Shown here: positions 56,171 through 64,000 of the stretch, piece by piece
Layout: every line of letters starts with the position of its first letter
Position numbering within the stretch: position 1 is the first letter of the stretch
Assembly: GCA_002342805.1 (NCBI GenBank)
Contig: DDQW01000068.1
Location: 130,041-194,040, forward strand
Reading direction: 5' to 3'
From: Clostridiales bacterium UBA2432
GTDB taxonomy: Bacteria; Bacillota; Clostridia; Lachnospirales; Vallitaleaceae
DNA: 64,000 nt
The notes under the pieces: model-generated
What the model saw: only the letters and a program-made list of their open reading frames with translations
What the model was told of the DNA's origin: nothing
Database searches by the model: none
Made by a program: the position numbers and the translations under genes

Positions 56171-57734
56171 AATACTTATAGTCGATGATGAGGCATTAGT
56201 AAGAATAGGGCTACAGTCTATGATTAATTGGGAAAGCTTAGGTATGGAAATTATAGGGCAGGCAACAAATGGAGAAGAAGCGCTACATATAATTGAAGAA
56301 AAAAAACCAGAATTAATCATAACAGATATAAAAATGCCGGTTTTAGATGGGATCAGTATGTTAAAACAACTTGACAAAAATTATATGGGTATCTGCATCG
56401 TGCTAAGTGGGCATGATGAGTTTGAGTTAGTAAGAGAGGCGCTAAAACTTCAAATTGTGCATGATTATATTTTGAAAATCAATTTAAATACAACAGCTTT
56501 AAAAAAAATATTGGAAGAATGTCGAAATAAAATTCAACAAATATCAATACTGGAGAAAAAAACAAGTGTGCACAATAATTTTATTCATAAACGATGGTTT
56601 AATGAATGGAAAGAACATCAATTTTCAACAGTTCCTAACGTATATAAAGAAGAAAAAAAAGAACTTTCCACCCTTCATTATATAATAATCAAAACAGAAT
56701 TATCGAAAGGACTAAACAAAGAAAGTCATAAAATACGATATATGTTAAATGGAATAGAAGAATTATATTCTAAATTCAAATATCACTGTATAGCACTAAA
56801 ATCAAATGTTATTGTTCAATGGGTGGCAGATGTGAATGACGATAGCTTTAAAAATATTCATGAATGTATAAAAAGAGAAAAATCAATGATAAACCAATAT
56901 TTCAATTTAGATGCGATTATGGGCTACAGTTCAATATATCAAGGAAAAGAAAAAATATTGCCAGCATATTTTGAAGCTAAAAAAGTTATTGATTATAAAT
57001 TCGTTCATTCGGATGAACTGTCCAGTAATTATAAGCGATTGGAAGAGAAAATAAAAAATACCAGCCATGTGGAGATACGAGATCTTCAATCAAAACTTGC
57101 TTATGGAATATTGAATCGCAACGAAGAAGCGTTTAAATTAGTAATTAAAGACCTCTTGTATCGCATAGAAACTTCAAACTCAAAAGAAAATATTTATGAA
57201 ATATGTATGAAATTCGTTTATATGTTGTCTATGCTTGCTATCGTTGAAATTGATGAATTGCTATATAAAGATTTAGGCGATAATTATACATTATATACTA
57301 CAGTGATAAAGTTTAAAACAATCGATGAGGTTAAAGAATGGATTGAAGCGATAGAAGAAGGTATTTTGATATGGATGAAAAAACCAATCAAAAACTTATC
57401 ACATGCCACAGTGATAAAAGCTGAAAACTATATAAAAAATAATTTGAGCAAAAAAGTATCCTTATCTCAAGTTGCTAGAGAACTGGAAATAAGTGAAGGT
57501 TATTTAAGTACCGTATTTAAAAAAATAACGGGAAAAAGTTTCACAGATTATGTTCTAGATATGAAAGTGAACTTGGCGCAGGAATTGTTGAAAACCGGAG
57601 AATGGAAAGTATATGAAGTAAGTCATCATATAGGAATGGATGATCCGTACTATTTTAGCAAAGTATTTAAGAAAATAACCCAGATGACTCCATCGGAATA
57701 TATTTTGAGATCTATGAATCAAGAAGAATCATAA
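56163..57734 (+). CDS. YesN-type response regulator, AraC output domain
   Basis: A 523-residue regulator. The ATG at 56163 is preferred over an in-frame TTG 9 bp upstream. The receiver has the acidic pair at 8-9 and Asp55 in IITDIKMPV. The conserved Lys is followed by Ile rather than the usual Pro (DYILKIN), a known variation in this subfamily. The AraC domain is at about 425-520 (SLSQVARELEISEGYLSTVF, MDDPYYFSKVFKK). It precedes the importer at 57886 and probably activates it. Confidence 0.92.
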   Translation: MIRILIVDDEALVRIGLQSMINWESLGMEIIGQATNGEEALHIIEEKKPELIITDIKMPVLDGISMLKQLDKNYMGICIVLSGHDEFELVREALKLQIVHDYILKINLNTTALKKILEECRNKIQQISILEKKTSVHNNFIHKRWFNEWKEHQFSTVPNVYKEEKKELSTLHYIIIKTELSKGLNKESHKIRYMLNGIEELYSKFKYHCIALKSNVIVQWVADVNDDSFKNIHECIKREKSMINQYFNLDAIMGYSSIYQGKEKILPAYFEAKKVIDYKFVHSDELSSNYKRLEEKIKNTSHVEIRDLQSKLAYGILNRNEEAFKLVIKDLLYRIETSNSKENIYEICMKFVYMLSMLAIVEIDELLYKDLGDNYTLYTTVIKFKTIDEVKEWIEAIEEGILIWMKKPIKNLSHATVIKAENYIKNNLSKKVSLSQVARELEISEGYLSTVFKKITGKSFTDYVLDMKVNLAQELLKTGEWKVYEVSHHIGMDDPYYFSKVFKKITQMTPSEYILRSMNQEES

Positions 57735-57740
57735 AAACAC

Positions 57741-57805
57741 AGGAAAGATAATGAAATTACATGGAGAAAAGAAATAATCCAATGATTTTACATCTTTCCT
57801 TTTGT
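57741..57805 (+). terminator. Hairpin after regulator gene
   Basis: AGGAAAGAT (57741-57749) pairs with ATCTTTCCT (57792-57800) around a long loop, followed by TTTGTG. It is a plausible terminator of the kinase-regulator operon. Confidence 0.55.
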
Positions 57806-57885
57806 GTATACATTTATTAATTAACTATCTGGACATAAAATAGAATAGTAGCTACAAACAATAATATAGCAGGAGGGAATTACAA

Positions 57886-59199
57886 ATGAAAAAAATAAGT
57901 ATATGTTTAATGTTGATTATATCTTTGATACTATCAGCATGTGGAACGACTAATGAAGAGATGGAGACTGAAACGGAAAAAGGCTCTGCCACGGAAACAT
58001 CTGGGACAGATTCAACTGAGGTGACAACTGTTAAATTTGCGACATGGGATTATTCCAGTTACGGTTATTTACAAAATGCAATCAACGAATTTGAAGAAAC
58101 ACATCCAAAAATTAAAGTTGAAGTTATTGATATCCCATCTACAGACTATGAAACTAAGCTTCCAATTATGCTTGCATCAGGAGATGATGTTGATGTAATG
58201 AGTATAAAAACTATGGCAAGCTATTCAAGTATAGTAGGAAAAGAACAGGCTTTAGAGTTGAGTTCCTTGGTGGAAGAAGATAATCTTAACATGGAACCAT
58301 ATCTTGGAGCGGATAAACTATTAGAACTTAATGGTGGTTTGTTTTCACTTCCGTTTAGGAATGACTCATGGTTACTTTATTACAATAAAACAATGTTTGA
58401 TAATGCGGGCATAGATTATCCAACGAAAGAGTTGACATGGAGTGAATATAGAGAAATTGCAAAAAAATTAACAACAGGCGAAGGAAATGAAAAAATATAT
58501 GGAACCCATACTCATACATGGTTATCACCTGTTGCCAATTGGGCGTTGGTAAATAGCGGTCATACATTAGTTGATGGTAATTATGATTTTATGAAAAAAT
58601 CATATGAACTTGCATTAGGAATTCAAAATGAAGATGAAAGCACAATGGATTATGGAAGCTTAAAAACAAGCAATACTCATTACAGTGGTTTGTTTTATAA
58701 TGAACGAATTGCAATGCTTCCAATGGGCTCATGGTTTATTAATATGATTATTGAAACAAAAAATGCAGGTGATACAAATGTTGAGTGGGGAGTTGCTCCT
58801 GTTCCTCATTATGAAGATGAACCGGCAGGTAACACTGTTGGAATAATTAGTCCAATTGCCATTAACAAATATTCCGAAAAACAAGAAGCTGCATGGGAGT
58901 TGACAAAGTTCTTGTGTTATGAAGAAGGTGCAACAATCTTGGCTGAATCAGGTACAATGCCTGCTTATAAAACGGATGAAATTATCAATATTGTTAAATC
59001 CGTCGAAGGATTTCCGGCAGAAGGTGGAGAAGCGTTAAGTACCAAAGTTACTGCACTTGAAATTCCGCCAAATGAAAATGCGGGTGCTATTGATAAAATT
59101 ATCCAAGAAGAACATGAACTTATTATGCTAGGCGTTAATTCTATAGATGTAGGAATTAATACAATGAATGAACGAGTTCAAGAATTGTTGAATCAATAA
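57886..59199 (+). CDS. Extracellular sugar-binding lipoprotein
   Basis: A 437-residue family 1 solute-binding protein (MalE/UgpB-like). The lipobox is LSAC with Cys19, a Glu/Thr/Ser-rich linker runs to about 45, and the domain starts TTVKFATWDYSSYGY. Typical pieces are LPIMLASGDDVDV, FSLPFRNDSWLLYYNKTMFD and IAMLPMGSWFI. AGGAGG precedes the ATG. It delivers the ligand to the permeases at 59257 and 60167. Confidence 0.92.
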   Translation: MKKISICLMLIISLILSACGTTNEEMETETEKGSATETSGTDSTEVTTVKFATWDYSSYGYLQNAINEFEETHPKIKVEVIDIPSTDYETKLPIMLASGDDVDVMSIKTMASYSSIVGKEQALELSSLVEEDNLNMEPYLGADKLLELNGGLFSLPFRNDSWLLYYNKTMFDNAGIDYPTKELTWSEYREIAKKLTTGEGNEKIYGTHTHTWLSPVANWALVNSGHTLVDGNYDFMKKSYELALGIQNEDESTMDYGSLKTSNTHYSGLFYNERIAMLPMGSWFINMIIETKNAGDTNVEWGVAPVPHYEDEPAGNTVGIISPIAINKYSEKQEAAWELTKFLCYEEGATILAESGTMPAYKTDEIINIVKSVEGFPAEGGEALSTKVTALEIPPNENAGAIDKIIQEEHELIMLGVNSIDVGINTMNERVQELLNQ

Positions 59200-59203
59200 T
59201 TTT

Positions 59204-59237
59204 ATTGTGAGGCATTGTTAAATCAATGCCTCGCAAT
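59204..59237 (+). terminator. Hairpin between binding protein and permeases
   Basis: GAGGCATTG (59209-59217) pairs with CAATGCCTC (59224-59232), extended by ATTG/CAAT across a mismatch. No T-run follows, so it is likely an attenuator or mRNA stabiliser between the lipoprotein and permease genes. Confidence 0.7.
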
Positions 59238-59256
59238 AATAGAATTAAAAGGTTAA

Positions 59257-60156
59257 ATGTCGAAAGAAATGAGGAATAAAATGCGTGAAAGAAAAAATAC
59301 GCTTATAGCTTACAGTTTTATTTTACCCAATTTTTTAGGGTTTTTTATTTTTACTTTTTTACCAGTGCTTGCATCATTGGTCTTAAGCTTTATGGAGTGG
59401 GACACTGCACATCCTGCAATATTTGTTGGATTGGATAATTTTAAAAAAATGTTCACAGACAGTACATTTAAAATTTCCTTGTTTAATACAGCTTACTATG
59501 CAGTTGGGACAGTTCCTTTAACTATGGTTGCTTCATTGAGTTTAGCATTGATTTTAAACCGAAAAATGAAAGGGACTAATTTTTTTAGGTCATTATTTTT
59601 CTTTCCACACATTGCATCGTTAGTTGCGATTGCTGTCATTTGGAATTTATTGTTTAATCCAACGATGGGTCCAGTCAATGAAATATTAAGGTTTATTGGC
59701 ATTGAAAATCCGCCGGGATGGACGTCCTCTGTAGATTGGGCAATGCCTGCAATAATTATTGTAAGTGTATGGAAGAGTATGGGATATTATATGATTTTGT
59801 ATTTGGCTGCACTTCAAGGCATTCCGGGATCTCTTTATGAAGCGGCAAGAGTTGATGGTGCAACTGGATGGCAGAGATTAAGGTATATTACAATTCCAAT
59901 GTTAACGCCTACTACTTTTTTTGTTAGTATAATGCTTACCATTTCATGTTTTAAAGTTTTTGATTTGATAGCAGTAATGACAGATGGTGGACCAGGACGA
60001 GCAACGAATGTTCTTGTTTATCATATTTATAATAAAGCATTTATTGATTATCAATTTGGATATTCAAGTGCGATTGCAATGGTTCTTTTTGTTATCGTAT
60101 TGACGATAACAGTTCTACAATTTAGAGCAGAGAAGAAATGGGTCAACTATATGTAA
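59257..60156 (+). CDS. Sugar ABC importer permease, MalF/UgpA type
   Basis: A 299-residue permease. Two starts are possible: 59257 (AAAGG 4 nt upstream) or 59281 (TGAGGA 5 nt upstream, giving 291 residues). The latter has slightly better spacing. Six hydrophobic segments are visible, with EAA loop EAARVDGATGWQRLRYITIP and the usual MTDGGPGRATNVL segment. It pairs with the permease 10 bp downstream. Confidence 0.9.
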   Translation: MSKEMRNKMRERKNTLIAYSFILPNFLGFFIFTFLPVLASLVLSFMEWDTAHPAIFVGLDNFKKMFTDSTFKISLFNTAYYAVGTVPLTMVASLSLALILNRKMKGTNFFRSLFFFPHIASLVAIAVIWNLLFNPTMGPVNEILRFIGIENPPGWTSSVDWAMPAIIIVSVWKSMGYYMILYLAALQGIPGSLYEAARVDGATGWQRLRYITIPMLTPTTFFVSIMLTISCFKVFDLIAVMTDGGPGRATNVLVYHIYNKAFIDYQFGYSSAIAMVLFVIVLTITVLQFRAEKKWVNYM

Positions 60157-60166
60157 GGAGGAAAAT

Positions 60167-60994
60167 ATGTCTAACAAAAAAAATGTACAATCAGTAATAA
60201 CATATATCTTGTTGATGATAGGCAGTGTAATCGTTCTTTTTCCATTTGTTTGGATGTTGTCATCATCATTAAAATTAAGTCATGATGTTTTTGTTTTTCC
60301 GATGAAATGGATTCCTAATCCATTGAATCCAGCCAACTATAGGGAAATATGGGAACGGATACCCTTGTTGATTTTTTTCAAAAACACAGCAAAACTAACC
60401 CTAATAATTACTTCTTTACAGGTTCTTACAAGTAGTTTTGCTGCATATGCTTTTGCAAAGATGAAATTTAAAGGTCGTGATACAATATTTCTAGCATATG
60501 TTGCAACGATAGCAGTGCCATGGCAAGTTTACATGATACCCCAATTTATACTTATGCGAAAATTGGGGCTGGCTAATACACACATGGCTTTAATACTCAT
60601 GCAAACGTTTACTGCTTTTGGCGTTTTCTTAATCCGTCAATTTTATATTAGCGTTCCGGGCGAATTGTCTGAAGCAGCAAAAATTGATGGCTTAAATCAT
60701 TATGGCATTTGGTATAGAATTATGCTTCCTTTGTCAAAACCTGCTTTAGCAACATTAACAATATTTAGTTTTGTTGGAGTATGGAATGATTATATGGGAC
60801 CTATGATTTATCTTAATTCAACAGAACTTAAAACAATACAATTAGGACTTAGAATGTTTATTACACAATACGCAGCAGATTATAACCTTATTATGGCGGC
60901 TGCAGTTGTTTCTTTACTTCCGGTTGTTGCATTGTTTTTAATGTTACAACGCTTTTTTGTGGAAGGGGTAGCATCAAGTGGATTAAAAGGATGA
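60167..60994 (+). CDS. Sugar ABC importer permease, MalG/UgpE type
   Basis: A 275-residue permease with EAA loop EAAKIDGLNHYGIWYRIMLP and C-terminal VEGVASSGLKG. AAGGAGG precedes the ATG. As with the other oligosaccharide importers here, no ATPase gene accompanies it. Confidence 0.92.
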   Translation: MSNKKNVQSVITYILLMIGSVIVLFPFVWMLSSSLKLSHDVFVFPMKWIPNPLNPANYREIWERIPLLIFFKNTAKLTLIITSLQVLTSSFAAYAFAKMKFKGRDTIFLAYVATIAVPWQVYMIPQFILMRKLGLANTHMALILMQTFTAFGVFLIRQFYISVPGELSEAAKIDGLNHYGIWYRIMLPLSKPALATLTIFSFVGVWNDYMGPMIYLNSTELKTIQLGLRMFITQYAADYNLIMAAAVVSLLPVVALFLMLQRFFVEGVASSGLKG

Positions 60995-61028
60995 TAAATG
61001 ATATTAATATAATTTTAGGAGGAAAACA

Positions 61029-62795
61029 ATGAAAGAGAAAGTGCAAAACTTTGTTCAAGACCTACATAATAGTCAATATGATACTGAGTTTTATAAAACA
61101 TTAATTGAAAGTGATCGTATGATTATAGATCATAAACGTGAGATATATTCTTTGAATGGGCAATGGAACTTTTCAATCGACCAGTATGATACTTGTTTGC
61201 GTGCGAAATGGTATCTTGAAGAGACAGAAATGGATGGATTTAGAAAACCTGTTGATTTTGATTATGATCATTGGGAATTAATGAATGTCCCTTCATGTTG
61301 GAACACTGAAAATGAACGTTATATGTATTATGAAGGTCCTGCAATTTACACCCGTAAATTTAATTTTACTAAAAAAGAAGAAAAAAGAACTTTTTTAAAA
61401 TTTGGTGCAATTGCTCAAGAAGGAAAAATCTTTTTGAATAAGACGTTTCTCGGTACTCATAAGGGCGGTTCGACACCCTTTTATATAGAAGTAACGGATT
61501 TTCTGAAAAAAGAGAATCGTCTGCTTGTTGTTGTGGATAATACAAGAAAGCTTTCAAGTGTTCCTTCAGTTAATACGGACTGGTTTAACTATGGTGGCAT
61601 CTATAGAAGTGTTGAGCTCATTTCTACTCCTTTAACATTTATTAAAGACTATACATGTAGGTTAGATGAAAATAGTACGAAGAGAGTTTGTTTTGATATA
61701 ATGCTTTCAGATAAAGCTCAAGGTGAAGTATACATAACAATAGATGAATTAAAAATAAAAGAGGCAATAAAAATGATTGATGGAAAAGGAACGGTTACGG
61801 TTGAAAATGAAAACATTCTCTTATGGGAGCCCAATAATCCTAAACTATATAGTATAGAGTTGAGATATAAAGACGATATAATTGAAGATAAAGTTGGATT
61901 CAGGACGATTGAAACACAAGGTACAGATATTTTCTTAAATGGAGCTCCAATATTATTAAAGGGCATATGTATTCATGAAGAGAGTGTGAAGAATGGAAAA
62001 GCAGTTACAGAAGCGGAAGTGCGAGAAAATCTTTCTTTAGCTAAAGAGCTAGGCTGTAATTATGTACGTTTAGCGCATTATCCACATTCAGAGATCGTTG
62101 CACGTATTGCAGATGAAGTAGGAATGCTTTTATGGGAAGAAATTCCCGTATATTGGTGGATGGATTTTACAAATCCAATGACTTTTGAAGATGCTAAGAA
62201 CCAACTGTCCGAACTCATACATCGTGATAAAAATAGAGCTAGTGTAATTATCTGGTCTGTTGGGAATGAAAATGCAGATACAGATGAAAGGTTTTCTTTT
62301 ATGCGCGGTTTAGTAGAAACAGTAAAAGAATTAGATCCGACCCGATTAGTTTCAGCTGCTTGTTTAATAGACCATGTAGAGAACAAGATTAATGATCGAT
62401 TACAAGAAGTCCTCGATATTATAGCTGTAAATGAATATTATGGTTGGTATGAACCTGATTTCAATAAATTTATTAAGATATTAGATAATTCGTCTCCAAA
62501 TAAGCCGGTTATTATAAGTGAATTTGGAGGGGATGGTGCAAGTGGTCAATTCGGAACGCCGGATGATCTGGGAACAGAATCTTGTCAGGATGACATTTAT
62601 AGAAAACAAATAGAAATGTTCAAAAAAACACCATATATTAAAGGGACGAGTCCTTGGATCCTTTTTGATTTCCGGTGTCCTAGAAGACATGGGAAATACC
62701 ACAATGGATATAATATAAAAGGACTACTTAATGCAGATAAAACCCACAAGAAAATAGCCTTTTATCGGATGGAAGAGTATTATAATTCTTTTTAA
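61029..62795 (+). CDS. Glycoside hydrolase family 2 (beta-glucuronidase/galactosidase-like)
   Basis: A 588-residue GH2 enzyme of UidA-like size. The N-terminal jelly-roll domain contains SLNGQWNFSID and NVPSCWN. An immunoglobulin-like middle domain is followed by the TIM barrel with YVRLAHYPHSE, the acid/base Glu near 412 in WSVGNEN and the nucleophile Glu near 497 in IISEFGGDG. No signal peptide is seen. AGGAGG lies before the ATG. It is last in the third importer cluster and would cleave beta-linked glucuronic acid, galactose or a related sugar from the imported glycan. The exact specificity is not readable. Confidence 0.9.
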   Translation: MKEKVQNFVQDLHNSQYDTEFYKTLIESDRMIIDHKREIYSLNGQWNFSIDQYDTCLRAKWYLEETEMDGFRKPVDFDYDHWELMNVPSCWNTENERYMYYEGPAIYTRKFNFTKKEEKRTFLKFGAIAQEGKIFLNKTFLGTHKGGSTPFYIEVTDFLKKENRLLVVVDNTRKLSSVPSVNTDWFNYGGIYRSVELISTPLTFIKDYTCRLDENSTKRVCFDIMLSDKAQGEVYITIDELKIKEAIKMIDGKGTVTVENENILLWEPNNPKLYSIELRYKDDIIEDKVGFRTIETQGTDIFLNGAPILLKGICIHEESVKNGKAVTEAEVRENLSLAKELGCNYVRLAHYPHSEIVARIADEVGMLLWEEIPVYWWMDFTNPMTFEDAKNQLSELIHRDKNRASVIIWSVGNENADTDERFSFMRGLVETVKELDPTRLVSAACLIDHVENKINDRLQEVLDIIAVNEYYGWYEPDFNKFIKILDNSSPNKPVIISEFGGDGASGQFGTPDDLGTESCQDDIYRKQIEMFKKTPYIKGTSPWILFDFRCPRRHGKYHNGYNIKGLLNADKTHKKIAFYRMEEYYNSF

Positions 62796-62944
62796 ATAGA
62801 TTTTGGTGAATAAATAATTCGGGATAGTTATGTTAACTTTCTGAAATTTTCCATCTAAAACTTTAAAGCTTCTATCATTATAAAGTGTATATGTTCAAAT
62901 TTCAACTGTGCTTTGGATTAAAAAAAGCCCTCAAAAAGTTTGTT
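62796..62944. other. Convergent intergenic region
   Basis: It lies between the GH2 gene and the minus-strand gene ending at 62945. It is A/T-rich and contains AAAAAAAGCCC near 62920, but no convincing stem was found. Confidence 0.35.
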
Positions 62945-63481
62945 TTATTGATTATAGGTTTTTACGTCAATTGCTTCATGATTTAAAAATTTTGTGTAAA
63001 TAAATTTAGACTCATTTTCATTAGTTTCTACAAATACAACTGTATGGTCTTTTGATATAGCTTGTTCAAGTTTATCAATATCAGAAGAGGGGACGCCTCT
63101 GTTTTCTAAATGTTTGTTTAAATCGTTTTCATCATCATCAGAAATAGTGTGAAAAAGTGGTCCGGCAATTGTAATTTGGCTAGCATTTGAATATGAGAAA
63201 GCTCCTACACCATAAGTCCCTGGAGAGGTATAAGATCCATATCCGGCAACAGCTATTGTCGGGGTTGCGTTTGTATAATCATCGACTTTATCAGGTTCTT
63301 CATCTGTGGACTCTACAGTTTGTTTATCAGCATCTACTTTAATCGCGCCCATTACGTCTTTTTTCTTGGTTTTGTTTATGATTGATGTTTCTTTTACATT
63401 AACGTTTTCTCTTTGTAATTGTCTAAGTGAGTTTATAGCTTCATCTTCTAATTCAAATGTAGCAATTATCAATTTTTTCAT
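62945..63481 (-). CDS. Small acidic protein, possible general-stress (17M/YflT-like) protein
   Basis: A 178-residue protein. The start at 63481 is set by AAAGGAGG just upstream; the open frame extends 16 codons further without a signal. The N-terminus KKLIIATFELEDEAINSL resembles the start of YflT/17M-type stress proteins, in which a short alpha/beta domain is followed by a Gly/Ser-rich stretch. Here that stretch (GYGSYTSPGTYGVGAFSYS, about 97-115) is followed by an acidic helical part and TVVFVETNE. No membrane helix or signal peptide is seen. The function is not known, and it appears unrelated to the glycan genes. Confidence 0.65.
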   Translation of the reverse strand: MKKLIIATFELEDEAINSLRQLQRENVNVKETSIINKTKKKDVMGAIKVDADKQTVESTDEEPDKVDDYTNATPTIAVAGYGSYTSPGTYGVGAFSYSNASQITIAGPLFHTISDDDENDLNKHLENRGVPSSDIDKLEQAISKDHTVVFVETNENESKFIYTKFLNHEAIDVKTYNQ

Positions 63482-63529
63482 GGTTACAACCTCCTTTAAA
63501 GTTTGAGCACGTGTATATTTTTTTGACAA

Positions 63530-64000
63530 TAAAATCTACTTGTGACATCAAGATAACTAATAATTATAAAAATAAATCTAATAATATATTATCATATTAC
63601 GATATAAAATTCAAACAAACGATTAGTTCTAAGTATCTTATAATTTAGCTGAATTTGGAACTAACAATGAAGATTAAACTGATTTTAAACAATATTAAGT
63701 TATACAACTTAAGATAATAGCGATCGCCAATTCTTACCTTGACGGATATTTACATATTGTAGCCAATTGATTAAAGAGACAGTTACAAAACAAAGGTTTA
63801 AGTGGTTCTTGCCATATTGAAAAAGCGTATAATGAGATTTTAACAACTCAAAACTGTCCATCACCACGGACAGTTCTCTTTTACCACTTGACCGAACATG
63901 TGTTCTATATTATAATATGAATAAGCTTTTTCCCAAGGCATCTAAAGCATATAAATCCAGCAAAGACTGAGCAGAGGCTCTTAGAATTGAGGAACTTATG
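63530..64000. other. Window end, no gene recognised
   Basis: About 470 bp without a credible gene. The first part should hold the promoter of the minus-strand gene at 63481, but no clear -35/-10 pair was found. At 63720-63850 short open frames read like decayed coding sequence without a recognisable family. Confidence 0.4.
63852..63880 (+). terminator. Isolated hairpin
   Basis: AACTGTCC (63852-63859) and GGACAGTT (63868-63875) form a perfect 8-bp stem with an 8-nt loop, followed by CTCTTTT. It looks like a terminator, but no intact gene precedes it on either strand within the window. Confidence 0.6.

Noticed and set aside
63619..63632. AACAAACGATTAG as another fucose-type operator
   Set aside because: Only the core resembles the operators; the right arm differs and there is no palindrome or neighbouring sugar gene.
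1..64000. CRISPR arrays, tRNA and rRNA genes, and riboswitches
   Set aside because: No regularly spaced repeats, cloverleaf ends or conserved RNA motifs were recognised by eye; a covariance-model scan would be decisive.

Overview
The window is AT-rich Firmicute DNA, most likely from an anaerobic clostridium. Signs of this are strong Shine-Dalgarno sites (AAGGAGG type) before nearly every gene, lipoprotein binding proteins, and repeated YesM/YesN-type two-component pairs next to carbohydrate ABC importers. Two near-consensus TTGACA/TATAAT-like promoters with 17-bp spacers are also present. No rRNA, tRNA or CRISPR array was seen. The content points to growth on sulfated, fucose-rich glycans such as fucoidan-type algal polysaccharide or sulfated mucin glycans. 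It holds two intact GH95 alpha-L-fucosidases and a truncated third, three intact sulfatases and a relic of a fourth, a GH2 enzyme, an alpha/beta-hydrolase that may be a deacetylase, L-fucose isomerase and an FGGY kinase. None of the GH95, sulfatase or GH2 proteins has a visible signal peptide. The simplest reading is import of sulfated oligosaccharides followed by desulfation and fucose release in the cytoplasm.

Layout. 0.3-9.9 kb: YesMN-type pair on the minus strand, divergent from an Lpl-type importer (two permeases, lipoprotein) and GH95. 10.0-20.5 kb: second sensor/regulator pair, lipoprotein, two permeases, second GH95 and a sulfatase. 20.5-21.2 kb: decayed copy of a histidine kinase that lies intact at 37.5-39.0 kb. 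21.3-29.2 kb: Rbs-type monosaccharide importer (ATPase, permease, binding protein), then a regulator, a histidine kinase with almost no extracellular part, and an ABC protein that has lost both Walker A motifs. 29.2-36.0 kb: AraC regulator and divergent sulfatase. These are followed by a rearranged stretch with a truncated regulator, truncated GH95 and sulfatase relic, and then another sulfatase with a questionable start codon. 36.2-37.3 kb: alpha/beta-hydrolase. 37.5-42.8 kb: OmpR-type two-component system, divergent from a VTC-like/DUF4956/CotH-like trio unrelated to glycan use. 42.8-43.6 kb: dead transposase.

43.6-49.7 kb: LacI regulator, TRAP transporter (P, Q, M), class I mannose-6-phosphate isomerase and a two-cupin protein. 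49.9-54.3 kb: second LacI regulator, fucI and sugar kinase. 54.4-62.8 kb: third intact YesMN-type pair with its importer, adjacent to the GH2 gene. The window ends with a small stress-type protein on the minus strand and about 0.5 kb without a recognised gene.

Working together: the oligosaccharide importers have no ATPase of their own and probably share one encoded elsewhere (MsmX type). Sulfatases, esterase, GH95 and GH2 would act inside the cell. FucI and the kinase would begin fucose catabolism; the aldolase is not in this window. A LacI-type operator near 21.2 kb closely matches the operators at fucI and at the second LacI gene, which suggests that the Rbs-type importer belongs to the fucose regulon. 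The most unusual element is the regulator, sensor-poor kinase and doubly degenerate ABC protein at 25.0-29.2 kb. All family names are from reading motifs; no database search was run.
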